Assembly (NCBI GenBank): GCA_947177415.1
Contig: CAMWUK010000002.1
Location: 1-64,000, forward strand
Source of the DNA: an uncultured Clostridiaceae bacterium
GTDB lineage: Bacteria; Bacillota; Clostridia; Lachnospirales; Lachnospiraceae
Direction of reading: 5' to 3'
DNA length: 64,000 nucleotides
Positions 18,269 through 29,082 of this stretch are shown one piece after another. The position numbers were made by a program, and so were the translations under genes. Under the pieces are notes generated by a model. That model worked only from the letters and a program-made list of their open reading frames with translations. It did no database searches and was not told the origin of the DNA. Numbering within the stretch: the first letter of the stretch is position 1; every line of letters begins with the position of its first letter.

Positions 18269-18944
18269 ATCTATTTTCCCCTCCACAGATTTTTCCATCT
18301 TCAAGACGTATGATTCTTCCTGCCATCTGAGCGATTTCATCATTATGAGTAATCATTACGATCGTCTGCCCAAATCGCTGTCCAGTAGTTTTCATCAGTC
18401 CCAAAACATCTTGGCTGGTACGGCTGTCAAGATTACCTGTCGGCTCATCAGCGAGAATAATAGCCGGTTTTGTTGCCAGTGCCCTGGCCAGGGCGACTCT
18501 CTGCTGCTGCCCACCGGATAGCTGGTCAGGCATTGCATATTTCTTTTCTTTCAAGCCCAATAGCGTAATGATCTGCTCTACATAATCCCGATCAGGTCTT
18601 ATGCCATCCAGTTTAATTGGCAGGACAATATTTTCATACACATTCATAAGTGGAAGCAAATTATAATTTTGGAATACAAATCCAATTTTCCGTCTTCGGA
18701 ATATTGTCAGTTCATCCTTCGTCATTTTAGAAATATCTTTACCATCTACCACAACTTTCCCGGAAGTAGGAACATCCAGTCCTCCAAGCATATGCAGTAG
18801 TGTTGATTTTCCACTACCGGATGTCCCTACAATTGCGAGGAACTCTCCTTCCCTCACAAAAAGATTGATTCCATCCAGAGCCTTGACCTGAATTTCCCCC
18901 ATATCATATTGTTTCTTTAAATTTTGTGTTGTTAATATGTTCAT
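18249..18944 (-). CDS. ABC transporter ATP-binding protein (MacB/LolD-like)
   Basis: [16 protein letters not shown] Walker [16 protein letters not shown] signature; [11 protein letters not shown]. Confidence 0.92.
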
Positions 18945-19037
18945 ATCGCACCTTCTTTCTTTGTTTTTACATTGCCTAGAATAGCAAAAGATTCTTTCTC
19001 AAATCTTTCTAAAAGGTGACAGTTTTGACATATTTCA

Positions 19038-19065
19038 AAAATGCAGCCGTATTCCGGCTGCATTC
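19038..19065. terminator. Terminator-like hairpin
   Basis: AATGCAGCCG-TATTC-CGGCTGCATT. Confidence 0.6.
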
Positions 19066-19073
19066 ATAAATAC

Positions 19074-19994
19074 TTATACTTCATAACATGATAAATACAA
19101 TTGGACTATGGTACCTTTTCCAATTTCAGATTTTATCTTTACATACCCTCCTTGTTTAGAAAAGACTTCCCTTGCCAGATAAAGCCCAATTCCAAAGCCT
19201 GGCTCACCGCTTACATCCTTGGAACGGTAAAACCTTTCAAAGACCATCCCCTGTTCTTCCTCCCTGATTCCAATTCCCTGATCCTTTACCTGAATACAGA
19301 CAAATGACTCATATGGGATTACACCCACTGTCACCTTAGAGTTTTCAGGAGAGTATTTGACAGCATTGTCCAAAACATTTCCGAGTGCTTCCGTCGTCCA
19401 CTTTTTATCCGCAAAACAAAGTGTCCCGCTTTCTTCCAGAACAATATTGATTTTTTTTTTGACTGCAGCCAGTTCAACCATTTGGCAGGCTGTGTTCAGG
19501 ATTTCTTCCACACTTATCTTTTCCGGATGAATAGAAATCATTTCTTGCTCTGCATAGGATGATTTCACCAACTCTTTCATAAAGAAATCCAATTTGTCAG
19601 ACTGCTTTTGAATTTTATCTGCCAAACGCATAGAATCACTATCTAAATCCTGCTCCTGCAAAAGTCCAGCATACAGCATGATGTTTGTAACAGGGGTTCT
19701 CACCTGATGAGAAATATCTGAAATCAAGGATTTTATAATGTCTCTTTCCTGTTCCGCTTTCCCTTGATTCATCCCAGATATCTGAACCACTCTATTCAAA
19801 CGCTCCACAACTGCTGCCTCCATAGACTCATCATAAACAGTATCCTGGACTTCTCCTCCAATGGCTTTGTCCAATTTCTGCAGCATCGCCTGATAAACCG
19901 CTTCCATCCTTTTTTGATAATATCGTTTTAAAAATAAGCAAACTACAACACATCCCACTAATATAACTGCCACTAATACAATGTATCTATCCAT
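19074..19994 (-). CDS. Sensor histidine kinase
   Basis: SLISDISHQVRTPVTNIMLYAGLL H-box; LGNVLDNAVKYSP N-box; GFGIGLYLAREVF. Confidence 0.9.
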   Translation of the reverse strand: MDRYIVLVAVILVGCVVVCLFLKRYYQKRMEAVYQAMLQKLDKAIGGEVQDTVYDESMEAAVVERLNRVVQISGMNQGKAEQERDIIKSLISDISHQVRTPVTNIMLYAGLLQEQDLDSDSMRLADKIQKQSDKLDFFMKELVKSSYAEQEMISIHPEKISVEEILNTACQMVELAAVKKKINIVLEESGTLCFADKKWTTEALGNVLDNAVKYSPENSKVTVGVIPYESFVCIQVKDQGIGIREEEQGMVFERFYRSKDVSGEPGFGIGLYLAREVFSKQGGYVKIKSEIGKGTIVQLYLSCYEV

Positions 19995-20695
19995 CAAATT
20001 TTCTCCCACATGTACCCTTTTCCATAAATCGTCTTAATATAAGAAGGTTTTGACGGAACATCTTCCAATTTATCACGAAGCCGGCGGATGCCTACTGACA
20101 GGGCGTTATCTTCAACATATTCCGTTCCTTCCGGCCATACCCATTCAAGCAGACGTTCCCTGGTTAAAATCTGCCCTGCATTAAAAACCAATAAATATAG
20201 AATTCTCTGTTCTGTTTTGCTGAGTTCCAAAGAATTTCCTTCTTTATAAAATTTCATAGTGTCAAAATAAAACTGGAATATATTATCCCTGTATTCTGAT
20301 TGCTGTTCCCCACTATTTCGTCGAAGCAGGGCCCTCACTCTTGCACGAAGCACCATCAAACTGAACGGTTTTGTTATATAATCATCCGCCCCGCACTCCA
20401 GCCCTTTCACAATATCCATTTCCATGTCTTTGGCTGTCAATAGTGCAATTGGTATCCGGCTTGATCTGCGTATCTCTTTGCAAAGTTCTAAACCACTTCC
20501 ATCTGGCAGGTTAATATCAAAAATAAGCAAATCAAATAGTTTTTGTTGCAACATATCTTTCGCATCAGCAATTGTCTTACAAAGCACAAATTCGAAATCT
20601 TTGCTATTTAGAGACAGGCTGATCCCTTCTGCTAAATCTTCATCATCTTCTAATATCATAATTATCTGTTTTTCATTATGTTTAGCTCTTTGCAT
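19994..20695 (-). CDS. OmpR-family response regulator
   Basis: LLIFDINLPDGSGLELCKEIR; GADDYITKPFSLMVLRARVRALLRR; winged-helix IKTIYGKGYMWEKI. Confidence 0.92.
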   Translation of the reverse strand: MQRAKHNEKQIIMILEDDEDLAEGISLSLNSKDFEFVLCKTIADAKDMLQQKLFDLLIFDINLPDGSGLELCKEIRRSSRIPIALLTAKDMEMDIVKGLECGADDYITKPFSLMVLRARVRALLRRNSGEQQSEYRDNIFQFYFDTMKFYKEGNSLELSKTEQRILYLLVFNAGQILTRERLLEWVWPEGTEYVEDNALSVGIRRLRDKLEDVPSKPSYIKTIYGKGYMWEKI

Positions 20696-20742
20696 TCTAT
20701 AAACTCCTTAAACTCTCTGAATAATGATTATTCATAAAAATT

Positions 20743-20976
20743 CTACTCCGTATTATACCATAACCCTCGAAAAAATTCAGCTATATCATAAAATGAACTG
20801 CGGTGAGGAATAAATTTTACGGTTTGTTCACTAAAATCCCAATTTATGCTTTTTACTATAAATGAGCAAATTCCGAGAAGTGCACAAAAAACAAAGTGAT
20901 TTGTCTTTGTACGAAAGATATTTCGATATGTTTTATATGCATTGTCCATGCAATATAGAATTTTTGTATCTGCCAT
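20743..20976 (-). CDS. Small hypothetical protein
   Basis: ORF only. Confidence 0.3.
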   Translation of the reverse strand: MADTKILYCMDNAYKTYRNIFRTKTNHFVFCALLGICSFIVKSINWDFSEQTVKFIPHRSSFYDIAEFFRGLWYNTE

Positions 20977-21311
20977 AACAATTATTTCCTTTCAAGAGTG
21001 ATGAAATAATTGTACACAATTGTGTGAAAATTGTCAGTTACTAAAAATACAGTATAACAATTTTTTTCTTCTTAGTAAGATATAAAATCATGCATTTACT
21101 GTGATGTTTTAGTAGTGTTAACCAGCAGACACTATGTATCCAACATATCCCATTCATTACCTAATAACCACCTAAGTGCAGATAATTTTCCATTAAGCAT
21201 TCCCCATTCAAAATCGCTATAAGGACCCAAGTTTTCTTCTCCATATTTTTTTATAACTTTCCTTGCTGATTTCCAGATTTACATCTTCTATTCCTTGTTC
21301 AATACGATATG

Positions 21312-21536
21312 CTATTCTTCTATAATCTTACCTAGAATTTTGTATAGTTCTTTTATTTCATCTTTGCTCAAAGTAATCCCTTTTCCCATCTTTTCACGTT
21401 CAGGTGCCCAATCTCTAATATCGTATTTTGAAGCACTGCCATTCCACGAGATGAGATTCAATTCTTTTTTCCATCCCTTAGCACTCTCGGAAAGCACTCC
21501 CAATTCTTCTAAAATATCATATTTAATATCTGCCAT
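21312..21536 (-). CDS. YdbC/PC4-family protein
   Basis: MADIKYDILEELGVLSESAKGWKKELNLISWNGSASKYDIRDWAPEREKMGKGITLSKDE. Confidence 0.8.
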   Translation of the reverse strand: MADIKYDILEELGVLSESAKGWKKELNLISWNGSASKYDIRDWAPEREKMGKGITLSKDEIKELYKILGKIIEE

Positions 21537-21552
21537 AATATACCTCCACTAA

Positions 21553-21798
21553 ATCTGCATCCCTGTTTTTTCTCTTAAGTAACTATCACACCTATCATCC
21601 AACATATGCAAAATTCTAACTATGTAAATGATGTCCTCCTCTATCACATAATAAATCTTGTAATTGCGATAATAATCTTTTTGGACACCCAATCCAGCAA
21701 GTAACTCATCTTCGTCTAATTCATTCCTCTCTGGAAAGTTTACCAGAGAATTTATCTTTGCACGAATCCCACTTACTCCGTAATCCTAATTTGATATT
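21553..21798 (-). pseudogene. RelE/ParE-family toxin, C-terminal fragment
   Basis: Reading frame gives DYGVSGIRAKINSLVNFPERNELDEDELLAGLGVQKDYYRNYKIYYVIEEDIIYIVRILHMLDDRCDSYLREKTGMQI*, with no N-terminus. Confidence 0.65.
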
Positions 21799-21959
21799 GC
21801 CTCATCTTTGTATTTCTTCTCCAATCTGTCACATACAATATTAAATTCTTTTGTCTTTCCCTCTTTTACCTGTTCCAATCCTGCCATTACTAACTCTCGA
21901 ACTTCTTTTTTTTGTTCGTCAAAAGCTCTTTGGTAATCCTCTTTCAGTGCCACAGTCAT
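21780..21959 (-). CDS. Small antitoxin-like protein
   Basis: MTVALKEDYQRAFDEQKKEVRELVMAGLEQVKEGKTKEFNIVCDRLEKKYKDEAISN*. Confidence 0.5.
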
Positions 21960-21964
21960 ATTAC

Positions 21965-22243
21965 TCAGTCCTTTCCTCTTATATTATTAATATCCCTCTT
22001 AATACAAAATTTACTCTTACTACCGTATGTGTAATCCATGTCTGGCAGATAATTTATTGTGCAATACTGAATCTTATCTGTACTGGTTAGACAGATTTTT
22101 GCAAACCAGTCCGCAAAGTCTTTATCCTGCTTTTCAATATTAGGAATAGCAACAAGCAATTGAAGATTACTCAAATCATTTACATGAGTGATGTACTCTT
22201 CTATCTTATCTGCTGCCACTCCATTCTTGCCTAATGTGGTCAA
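21965..22243 (-). pseudogene. Hypothetical protein fragment
   Basis: Short ORF among decayed mobile-element genes. Confidence 0.3.
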
Positions 22244-22308
22244 TATGGAATTTGATGCTATGTAACTATTCTGTTGTATTAATAATTGGTTAGCGAACGA
22301 GAAGTAAA

Positions 22309-22722
22309 CTATAACAATTTTCTAAAATATGTTGCGGATTCCTCATATCCAATAGCCGAATAAAAATCAGCAGCACGTCTTGTTGCTAATGCAATTAATT
22401 TGCAATCGTTATCTATTGCTTTTTGTTCAAATGCCTTTACCAACTCAGTACCAACACCCACTCTCCTAAATTTTTCATCAACCATTATTTCCTCAAGCCA
22501 TGCTACATTTCCATTTGCGAAAAAGGTGGTATGAATAAACCCTAGTGAATATCCAACTATCTTATCACCATTATCTACAACAAAAATAAATGCCTTTTTA
22601 TCACTCAGCAAATTTCTAAATGACTGTATAAATAATTCTTTTTTCGGTTTAAATGAAGTAGCAAAATCCTTTACCAATTCAAAAACATTATCCGCATCTT
22701 GTATAGTTGATTTTCTAACCAC
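22309..22722 (-). CDS. GNAT family N-acetyltransferase
   Basis: WLEEIMVDEKFRRVGVGTELVKAFEQKAIDNDCKLIALATRRAADFYSAIGYEES. Confidence 0.85.
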   Translation of the reverse strand: MVRKSTIQDADNVFELVKDFATSFKPKKELFIQSFRNLLSDKKAFIFVVDNGDKIVGYSLGFIHTTFFANGNVAWLEEIMVDEKFRRVGVGTELVKAFEQKAIDNDCKLIALATRRAADFYSAIGYEESATYFRKLL

Positions 22723-22812
22723 TTTGTCATCTCCTTATTTTCTCTTTCAAAGTTGCGATTTGTACTGCTATTATAATATCACAATCATATTTATATTTCT
22801 ATCAAATTCTCA

Positions 22813-23193
22813 TTAAATTTCTTCCTCCCTCCATTTCACTCTGCCTTGTTGTCTGTTATGCTGTCGGTTCTCGTTCTGAAGTTCCCTCTCAATGTTCTCA
22901 TTATTATAGCTGATTACCTCGGCATAAGCTAATTCTGTGGCAGTCTTTGACTTCTCTTTACCAATATTGTCATACTCTGCTTGTAATGACTGTATTTCCG
23001 CTTTCCACTGTTTCGGGATTATCTTTTCGCCCTGCTCTATAAGGCTCTGCATACGCTCCCTTAATTCGGGATATTTTGCAAGGCTCTCTTTATGCTCCTT
23101 ATCAAACTTGATTTTAGCAAATCCTTTATATAAGCTGTTTCGGAACCTCTTGCAATATTCTCTCTTGGATTTTTTTATTTTTGTATGCATCAT
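22813..23193 (-). pseudogene. Relaxase C-terminal remnant
   Basis: KWKAEIQSLQAEYDNIGKEKSKTATELAYAEVISYNNENIERELQNENRQHNRQQGRVKWREEEI resembles the tail of ICE relaxases. Confidence 0.5.
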
Positions 23194-24088
23194 TAAGCTT
23201 ACTCTTTGAATACCTTAAATATGTATCCTTAGTTTTATCAACTAATAATGCTGTAAAAAATCGTTCCCAACTCATGTATTCCTTGCTTTCTATAAAATCA
23301 CTTGGATTATCCAAAATCTCTTCTATAGCTTTGTCTCTTATTGTATCTGACTTCAAAATCAACCACTCAAATGACTCAGGTAAAAAAATTGCTTTACCAA
23401 TTGATAAATTAATTTTTTTCATAACCCTGTCCATCTCAGCTCCAAAAGCTGCACCATCAGCTATTATAAGAATCTTTTTGTTATCATATTCTTTTAATAA
23501 TTTATAGATATTGGATTTTCCACCTGCACTTATCGTTTCCCAACATTTGTCTTCTGCTGCATTTTCAAAAAACTCATAACCAGCATTAGAATCCTCAACT
23601 ATAATAATATCCGGACTAAATAGAATGCTATTTTTCACATCTCCATATATACGGTAAAACTCTTGATAAGTTTGCTGTAATGTTCCATACTTACCTGAAG
23701 TTTTTATCCCATAGATTTCTTCTACACTATATGGTAAATTCGGCAACCCTTCACGAGTAACAATAACATAATAATTGTCTGACCGTTTTAGTTCAGATGA
23801 AAATTCATCTGTAGTAATAAATTGGTTTCCCTCATCTATAAACACAATAGAATCATGAATATTCTCCAATAATACCTTCCATTGGCGTCCTTCTAGTACT
23901 ACACATGTTTTATCACATTGCAAAATAATACCACTTTGTTCACCATTTTCATAATATTCGCGTATCATATCAACCAAAGTTGTTTTACCTGTTGCACTAT
24001 CACCTTTTATAATTGTAATATTCCGTCGAATTTCAAACTGATATCGAAGGACATTATTTTTTACTGTAATTAAATATTTCCCTTTCAA
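23126..24088 (-). CDS. P-loop ATPase-like protein of unknown function
   Basis: ITIIKGDSATGKTTLVDMIREYY Walker A; SIVFIDEGNQF Walker B-like. Confidence 0.7.
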   Translation of the reverse strand: MKGKYLITVKNNVLRYQFEIRRNITIIKGDSATGKTTLVDMIREYYENGEQSGIILQCDKTCVVLEGRQWKVLLENIHDSIVFIDEGNQFITTDEFSSELKRSDNYYVIVTREGLPNLPYSVEEIYGIKTSGKYGTLQQTYQEFYRIYGDVKNSILFSPDIIIVEDSNAGYEFFENAAEDKCWETISAGGKSNIYKLLKEYDNKKILIIADGAAFGAEMDRVMKKINLSIGKAIFLPESFEWLILKSDTIRDKAIEEILDNPSDFIESKEYMSWERFFTALLVDKTKDTYLRYSKSKLNDAYKNKKIQERILQEVPKQLI

Positions 24089-24099
24089 AATAATTCCTC

Positions 24100-24537
24100 C
24101 TAAATCATTAATCCTGCCACATCAATCAGTTCTTTCATATTTCGGACTATCTGATGAGTATTAAATACTTCCATTTCAAACTCTCCATTTCCAAAATCCA
24201 TGATATGTCGTAAATTAATTACTACATCCTTCATTTCGCCAATCTTTAATAGCCACTTAGCACAGTTATCTCCACAAGTTGACGCATTAAAAATTTTAGA
24301 TTTATCTTTATGAATTAAAATCAATGTTTTTACTCCACCTGATAATTCTTTGGGTGAAATAGCTCCAAGAACAGGACTTTCTATCAGATGTGATCCAATC
24401 ACAACTGATTTATCCACATCCTTTATCATCTCAACTGATAATTTATCCGTTATCCACTCATCTTGATAAGTATTTTTGAAATATACTGATGTATTATAGA
24501 TTGCATTTTCGCAATTTCCAAATATAATCTTTAACAT
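24100..24537 (-). CDS. DUF4869-like protein, partner of the ATPase
   Basis: Start at MLKIIFGNCENAIYNTSVYFKNTYQDEW; adjacent to 23126-24088. Confidence 0.55.
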   Translation of the reverse strand: MLKIIFGNCENAIYNTSVYFKNTYQDEWITDKLSVEMIKDVDKSVVIGSHLIESPVLGAISPKELSGGVKTLILIHKDKSKIFNASTCGDNCAKWLLKIGEMKDVVINLRHIMDFGNGEFEMEVFNTHQIVRNMKELIDVAGLMI

Positions 24538-24587
24538 TGTACCCTCCATTTTCATACAAACATGTTTTGCAATACCCAATCATCTAA

Positions 24588-24627
24588 TAGAAAAGACGGT
24601 ACAGTCCTTGTAATTGGGGCTATACCG
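24588..24627. terminator. Terminator-like hairpin
   Basis: GACGGTACAGTCC...GGGGCTATACCGCC. Confidence 0.5.
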
Positions 24628-24684
24628 CCTTAATGAAAAATACTTTTCCTATGACTAATAACATAATGTTTTTTATGAAAACTC

Positions 24685-24829
24685 ATTACTGTTCACAGGT
24701 AGTACTTTGCACTTGCTGCAAAGTACGTAAGAACAAGTAGTGGTAGAGATGAATCCAGCCTTTTGCCGAAGGCGAATTATAAATAGGCTGGATTCTGTTA
24801 CTGTTTGCACCGTAGGTGTGAACTGTAAC
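24685..24829. repeat. Dispersed element, class II
   Basis: ATTACTGTTCACAGGTAGTACTTTGCACTTGC...GGTGTGAACTGTAAC. Confidence 0.8.
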
Positions 24830-24836
24830 AAAACCC

Positions 24837-24980
24837 CTACTCAGACTGCATACCTTTCAAGTATTCATCTACACACTTACTTCCAAAGATTACAGCTACA
24901 ATTACTGCACCTGCAATGCATACATATTTTACAATCTTTGTGACATCCACTTTTACTTCTACACTTGTTTCACTTTCCAT
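24837..24980 (-). CDS. Small single-TM protein (47 aa)
   Basis: MESETSVEVKVDVTKIVKYVCIAGAVIVAVIFGSKCVDEYLKGMQSE*; AGGAGGAA RBS upstream. Confidence 0.6.
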   Translation of the reverse strand: MESETSVEVKVDVTKIVKYVCIAGAVIVAVIFGSKCVDEYLKGMQSE

Positions 24981-24996
24981 ATTCAATTCTTCCTCC

Positions 24997-26250
24997 TTAA
25001 CAATTGGGAATTTCATATAATGGATATTTGTCAGTTAATCCTTTTACCATTGCCATTGCCTTCTCCTTATTGGCATCAACATCATTAATTAATAATGCAA
25101 TAGCTTCTGCAATAACATCCATATCTTCTGTTTTCATTCCCCTAGAGGTTACTGCTGCTGTTCCAAGACGGATACCACTTGTTACAAATGGCTTTTCTGG
25201 ATCATTTGGAATGGTATTTTTATTACAGGTAATGTTTGCTGCATCCAATATCTTCTCTGCTTCTTTACCAGTTACACCCTTACTTCTTAAATCAACAAGC
25301 ATTAAGTGATTGTCTGTTCCTCCAGATACAATGTTAAATCCACGTTTTATTAAACCATTTGCCAAAGCCTGTGCATTATCAATAACATTCTGTGCATAAG
25401 TTTTAAAGCTTGGATCTAATGCTTCTTTGAAACATACTGCTTTTGCGGCAATTACATGCATAAGTGGTCCTCCTTGGATACCTGGGAACACCGACTTATT
25501 CAACTTATACTCTTCTGCAAACTCTTTGCTGGATAGAATCATACCACCTCTTGGTCCACGAAGTGTCTTATGTGTGGTAGTTGTTGTTACATGGGCATAA
25601 GGAATTGGGCTTTCATGTAAGCCTGCTGCCACTAATCCTGCAATATGTGCCATATCTACCATTAGGAATGCTCCAACTTTATCTGCAACTTCACGAAATC
25701 TTTTAAAGTCAATCTTTCTTGCATAAGCACTTGCTCCTGCCACAATTAATTTAGGCTTGCATTCTGTTGCAATTTTTTCTAATTCATCATAATCAATAAA
25801 TCCTTCGTCATTGACTCCATAAGGAACGATATTAAAATAGCTTCCTGACATGTTTACCGGACTTCCATGTGTCAAATGTCCGCCATGGTCTAAGTTCATA
25901 CCCATAACAGTATCCCCTGGCTTTAACAAACAAAAGAACACTGCCATATTTGCCTGTGCTCCAGAGTGTGGCTGTACATTTGCATAAGTACAACCAAACA
26001 ATTTCATAGCTCTGTCTCTTGCCAAATCCTCTACAATATCTACATACTCACATCCACCATAATAACGCTTCCCTGGATATCCTTCTGCATATTTGTTGGT
26101 TAGAGTACTTCCCATAGCTGACATAACAGCCTTACTTACAAAGTTCTCTGATGCAATCAATTCAATGTGGTCATTCTGTCTCTGTGTTTCCTGCTGCATA
26201 GCTTTTGCCACTTCTGGGTCAAAACTTGCTATTTCTTCAAATGTGTACAT
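24997..26250 (-). CDS. glyA: Serine hydroxymethyltransferase
   Basis: [58 protein letters not shown]. Confidence 0.97.
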   Translation of the reverse strand: MYTFEEIASFDPEVAKAMQQETQRQNDHIELIASENFVSKAVMSAMGSTLTNKYAEGYPGKRYYGGCEYVDIVEDLARDRAMKLFGCTYANVQPHSGAQANMAVFFCLLKPGDTVMGMNLDHGGHLTHGSPVNMSGSYFNIVPYGVNDEGFIDYDELEKIATECKPKLIVAGASAYARKIDFKRFREVADKVGAFLMVDMAHIAGLVAAGLHESPIPYAHVTTTTTHKTLRGPRGGMILSSKEFAEEYKLNKSVFPGIQGGPLMHVIAAKAVCFKEALDPSFKTYAQNVIDNAQALANGLIKRGFNIVSGGTDNHLMLVDLRSKGVTGKEAEKILDAANITCNKNTIPNDPEKPFVTSGIRLGTAAVTSRGMKTEDMDVIAEAIALLINDVDANKEKAMAMVKGLTDKYPLYEIPNC

Positions 26251-26337
26251 ATTTATTCCTCCATATACTTAAAGTTTCACTATTTCCTTCGGATACAGTA
26301 TACCACCTTTATAAAAAACTTACAATCCACTTTTTCC

Positions 26338-29082
26338 CTATAGGGCTTTTTTTAGCATTTTTTTATAAGCTTGTTTTTTATTCTTTGGATATTTAAAGGT
26401 TCTTCCTTTTTTATTCCTCTCAAAAGCAGCTTCTCCAACCTTTTTTAATTTTTTTGTAGATATTATTACCTTTTGTAGATTCCTGCATATAGCAAAAGCA
26501 GCACTTCCTATGGTTTCTACACTAGATCCTATCGTAACTTTTTTCATGTAAGTACATTCAAAAAAGGCGTTGTTTCCTATTTCTTTTACATACTTTCCAA
26601 TCACAATATCTCCCTTTATTTGAAGACACCCTTGAAAAGCACTATCCTCAATTTTTGTGATTTTAAAATTATATTTGCCAATTTTTATACTGCTTGGAAG
26701 GATAATCTTTTCATCAGATTCTATATAATCCACTATGGATACAGTACCTGATTTTGTGGTGTGTGAACACGAAGTAATCCGATAAACAATATTATCTTTT
26801 GTATATTTCATTCCCTCCTCTAAAGCTATAATAAAATCTTGTTCGTAGTAAAATTCTGTATATTGCCCAACCCCCATAATAACTATTTTCCCTGTTCCTA
26901 TATTTGTGTTATTATGATAAAAAACCTGATAATCAATATTATTTCGAAGAATCACATCTCCATTTTCTACTTTAACATTAGGTTTTATTGGATTTCCAGT
27001 ATATTGTTGCATAGGAATTTTACTCACAGCAATATCATCCACATCTATTATATCAAATATACCAGTTATCCGACAAGTGCTTCTTACCTTTTCAATCACA
27101 AAAGTATCTTCAGCTCCTATGCTGATTCCTCCCAAAAGTAAATCTGCCAGATAATATCCCACTTCTGGTTCCATTCTAACAATAACTTTTTCTCCTTCGA
27201 TAATTTTTTGATTTCCAGTATAACGTTTATGCCTTCCTTGTAAGTACACACTTCCACCATCAGTATTTTCCATAGAAAGTGTATATGTTTTTCTTTCTAT
27301 CCCATCTATAGTCACTATATTTGCATCGGTATTTGCCATCTCTATAGCACCTTGATATTGCCCGATATAAACATTATCTGTGGTATTGCCAACACCATTC
27401 AGACTTATTTTTTGATGATCTCCCTTTAATCCGGAACGAATCTCTACCTGGTACGTTTTATCTTTCGGTTGATACACAAATACATCATTTACCCTTTCTT
27501 CATCGTTTAATTCCAACATAACCTTTGTGGATGTGGTATTTACCAGACTTCCTTGGTTTTCACTCATAATTCTGACAGAAAATTCACTATTGATATTCTC
27601 TAAGTTTTCAACAGTATAAATTCCTGTTGGAACATGAAGATAAAGATATTGAGAGTTTACATCCAGAGAACTGTCTGCTATTAAAAATACTGATTCTTTT
27701 CTGGCATCTATTTTCCCATCTACAAACAAAGCTGCCACACTATTATCCTTCTCTTTAATTATCGCATTTCTACTGTTAATACTAATAATATTCCCGGATT
27801 CTGTAATATTCTTATTTCGCTCCTCCCAAGCACTTTTACACACATCATAAGGCAAATATCTTATCGCACATTCCGATTCTTTACTGCTCCACTTATATCC
27901 CTCTTTGAGAGTATAACTCCATCCAGTATAATTATTATTGTCATCTTTTTCTAAAGTAATATTTCGGTTTGTGTTAGGATAATCTGGGTCATAAATTTGT
28001 AGTTTGTTTTTTTCTAATGCATACCCCACCACCGTATGTCCGCCTTGACTTCCTAAAAGCTGAATAATCACTGGTGCACCTTTTTCTTTCTCCACCTTTT
28101 CTACTTCCATACAAAGACTCTGTAGTTGATTTTGATTGGCATTGTAGGCTTCCTGAATACCGATTCCCTTTTCCATAACCTGAAGACTTTCAATAAATTC
28201 TTTTACTGTTAAATTAAATATGGTATTTTTATCTTGCAAATTTAATTGTCTAATTAAATCTGCATCCTTTTTAAAATCCTCAAGTTTAATATCAACATCC
28301 TTTTGATAAAGCATTACAGAAAGGACTGCCATGCCAAAACTGTTTCCAGCCCAGTTTTCTCCCTGTTTGTAGAGACTTTCCGCATAGAAGCTGTCACCAA
28401 ATATATACTGGTAAGCAAACAATGGAAGCTTTTCATTTTTCTGATAGGAAAAATCTTCTCTGCTATTTTCAAAAGAAAATGTTAGCTCCGATAAATCTAC
28501 ACTTGTGGTTTCACTTTTCCAGCGGGCATATAAAGTATGATTGCCTGGTATATTACAAATAGTGCTTTCTGTAATTAATTCCCCTTTTTGTGTATACCAG
28601 CCTAGAAAAATATCATCACTTCTTGTTGCATCCGGTAACTCTTTGTAAGTCCTTCCATAAAAACAAGTCTTTCCTTCTTCCGTTACATAACCGCCTTGTG
28701 GATCAAAACGCACATAAAAAGTATCACTTTCCCAACGGGCATATAATGTCTGGTCTCTTGTCAAATTTACAATATCACTCCATTGTATTTGTTCCCCATT
28801 TTCCTTACTGGTATACCAACCTAAAAATTTATATCCTAACTTACTAGGTATTGGCAGTTTTCCATACTGTTTTCCATTAGTAACAGTATAGACTTCTTTA
28901 ATTTCAGTACCGCCATCTGAATCAAAAGATACAGTATATTGTTGTTTCTCATCCATGGTATGCCATGTTGCTGCTAGAACGGGCTGCCTAACAGAAAATT
29001 CTATTTTTCCAGAACATATTATACTGCTAATTAACATAATTGCCAGGATTTTTTTCCTTTTTTTATTTAATCTTAACACCAC
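26338..29082 (-). CDS. Secreted InlB-repeat/LRR_5 protein with papain/C39-like region (Cys replaced by Ser)
   Basis: FLGWYTSKENGEQIQWSDIVNLTRDQTLYARW repeats; GNSFGMAVLS...GGHTVVGY...IYDPDYPN; BspA-like LRR at C-terminus. Confidence 0.75.
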   Translation of the reverse strand: MVLRLNKKRKKILAIMLISSIICSGKIEFSVRQPVLAATWHTMDEKQQYTVSFDSDGGTEIKEVYTVTNGKQYGKLPIPSKLGYKFLGWYTSKENGEQIQWSDIVNLTRDQTLYARWESDTFYVRFDPQGGYVTEEGKTCFYGRTYKELPDATRSDDIFLGWYTQKGELITESTICNIPGNHTLYARWKSETTSVDLSELTFSFENSREDFSYQKNEKLPLFAYQYIFGDSFYAESLYKQGENWAGNSFGMAVLSVMLYQKDVDIKLEDFKKDADLIRQLNLQDKNTIFNLTVKEFIESLQVMEKGIGIQEAYNANQNQLQSLCMEVEKVEKEKGAPVIIQLLGSQGGHTVVGYALEKNKLQIYDPDYPNTNRNITLEKDDNNNYTGWSYTLKEGYKWSSKESECAIRYLPYDVCKSAWEERNKNITESGNIISINSRNAIIKEKDNSVAALFVDGKIDARKESVFLIADSSLDVNSQYLYLHVPTGIYTVENLENINSEFSVRIMSENQGSLVNTTSTKVMLELNDEERVNDVFVYQPKDKTYQVEIRSGLKGDHQKISLNGVGNTTDNVYIGQYQGAIEMANTDANIVTIDGIERKTYTLSMENTDGGSVYLQGRHKRYTGNQKIIEGEKVIVRMEPEVGYYLADLLLGGISIGAEDTFVIEKVRSTCRITGIFDIIDVDDIAVSKIPMQQYTGNPIKPNVKVENGDVILRNNIDYQVFYHNNTNIGTGKIVIMGVGQYTEFYYEQDFIIALEEGMKYTKDNIVYRITSCSHTTKSGTVSIVDYIESDEKIILPSSIKIGKYNFKITKIEDSAFQGCLQIKGDIVIGKYVKEIGNNAFFECTYMKKVTIGSSVETIGSAAFAICRNLQKVIISTKKLKKVGEAAFERNKKGRTFKYPKNKKQAYKKMLKKAL

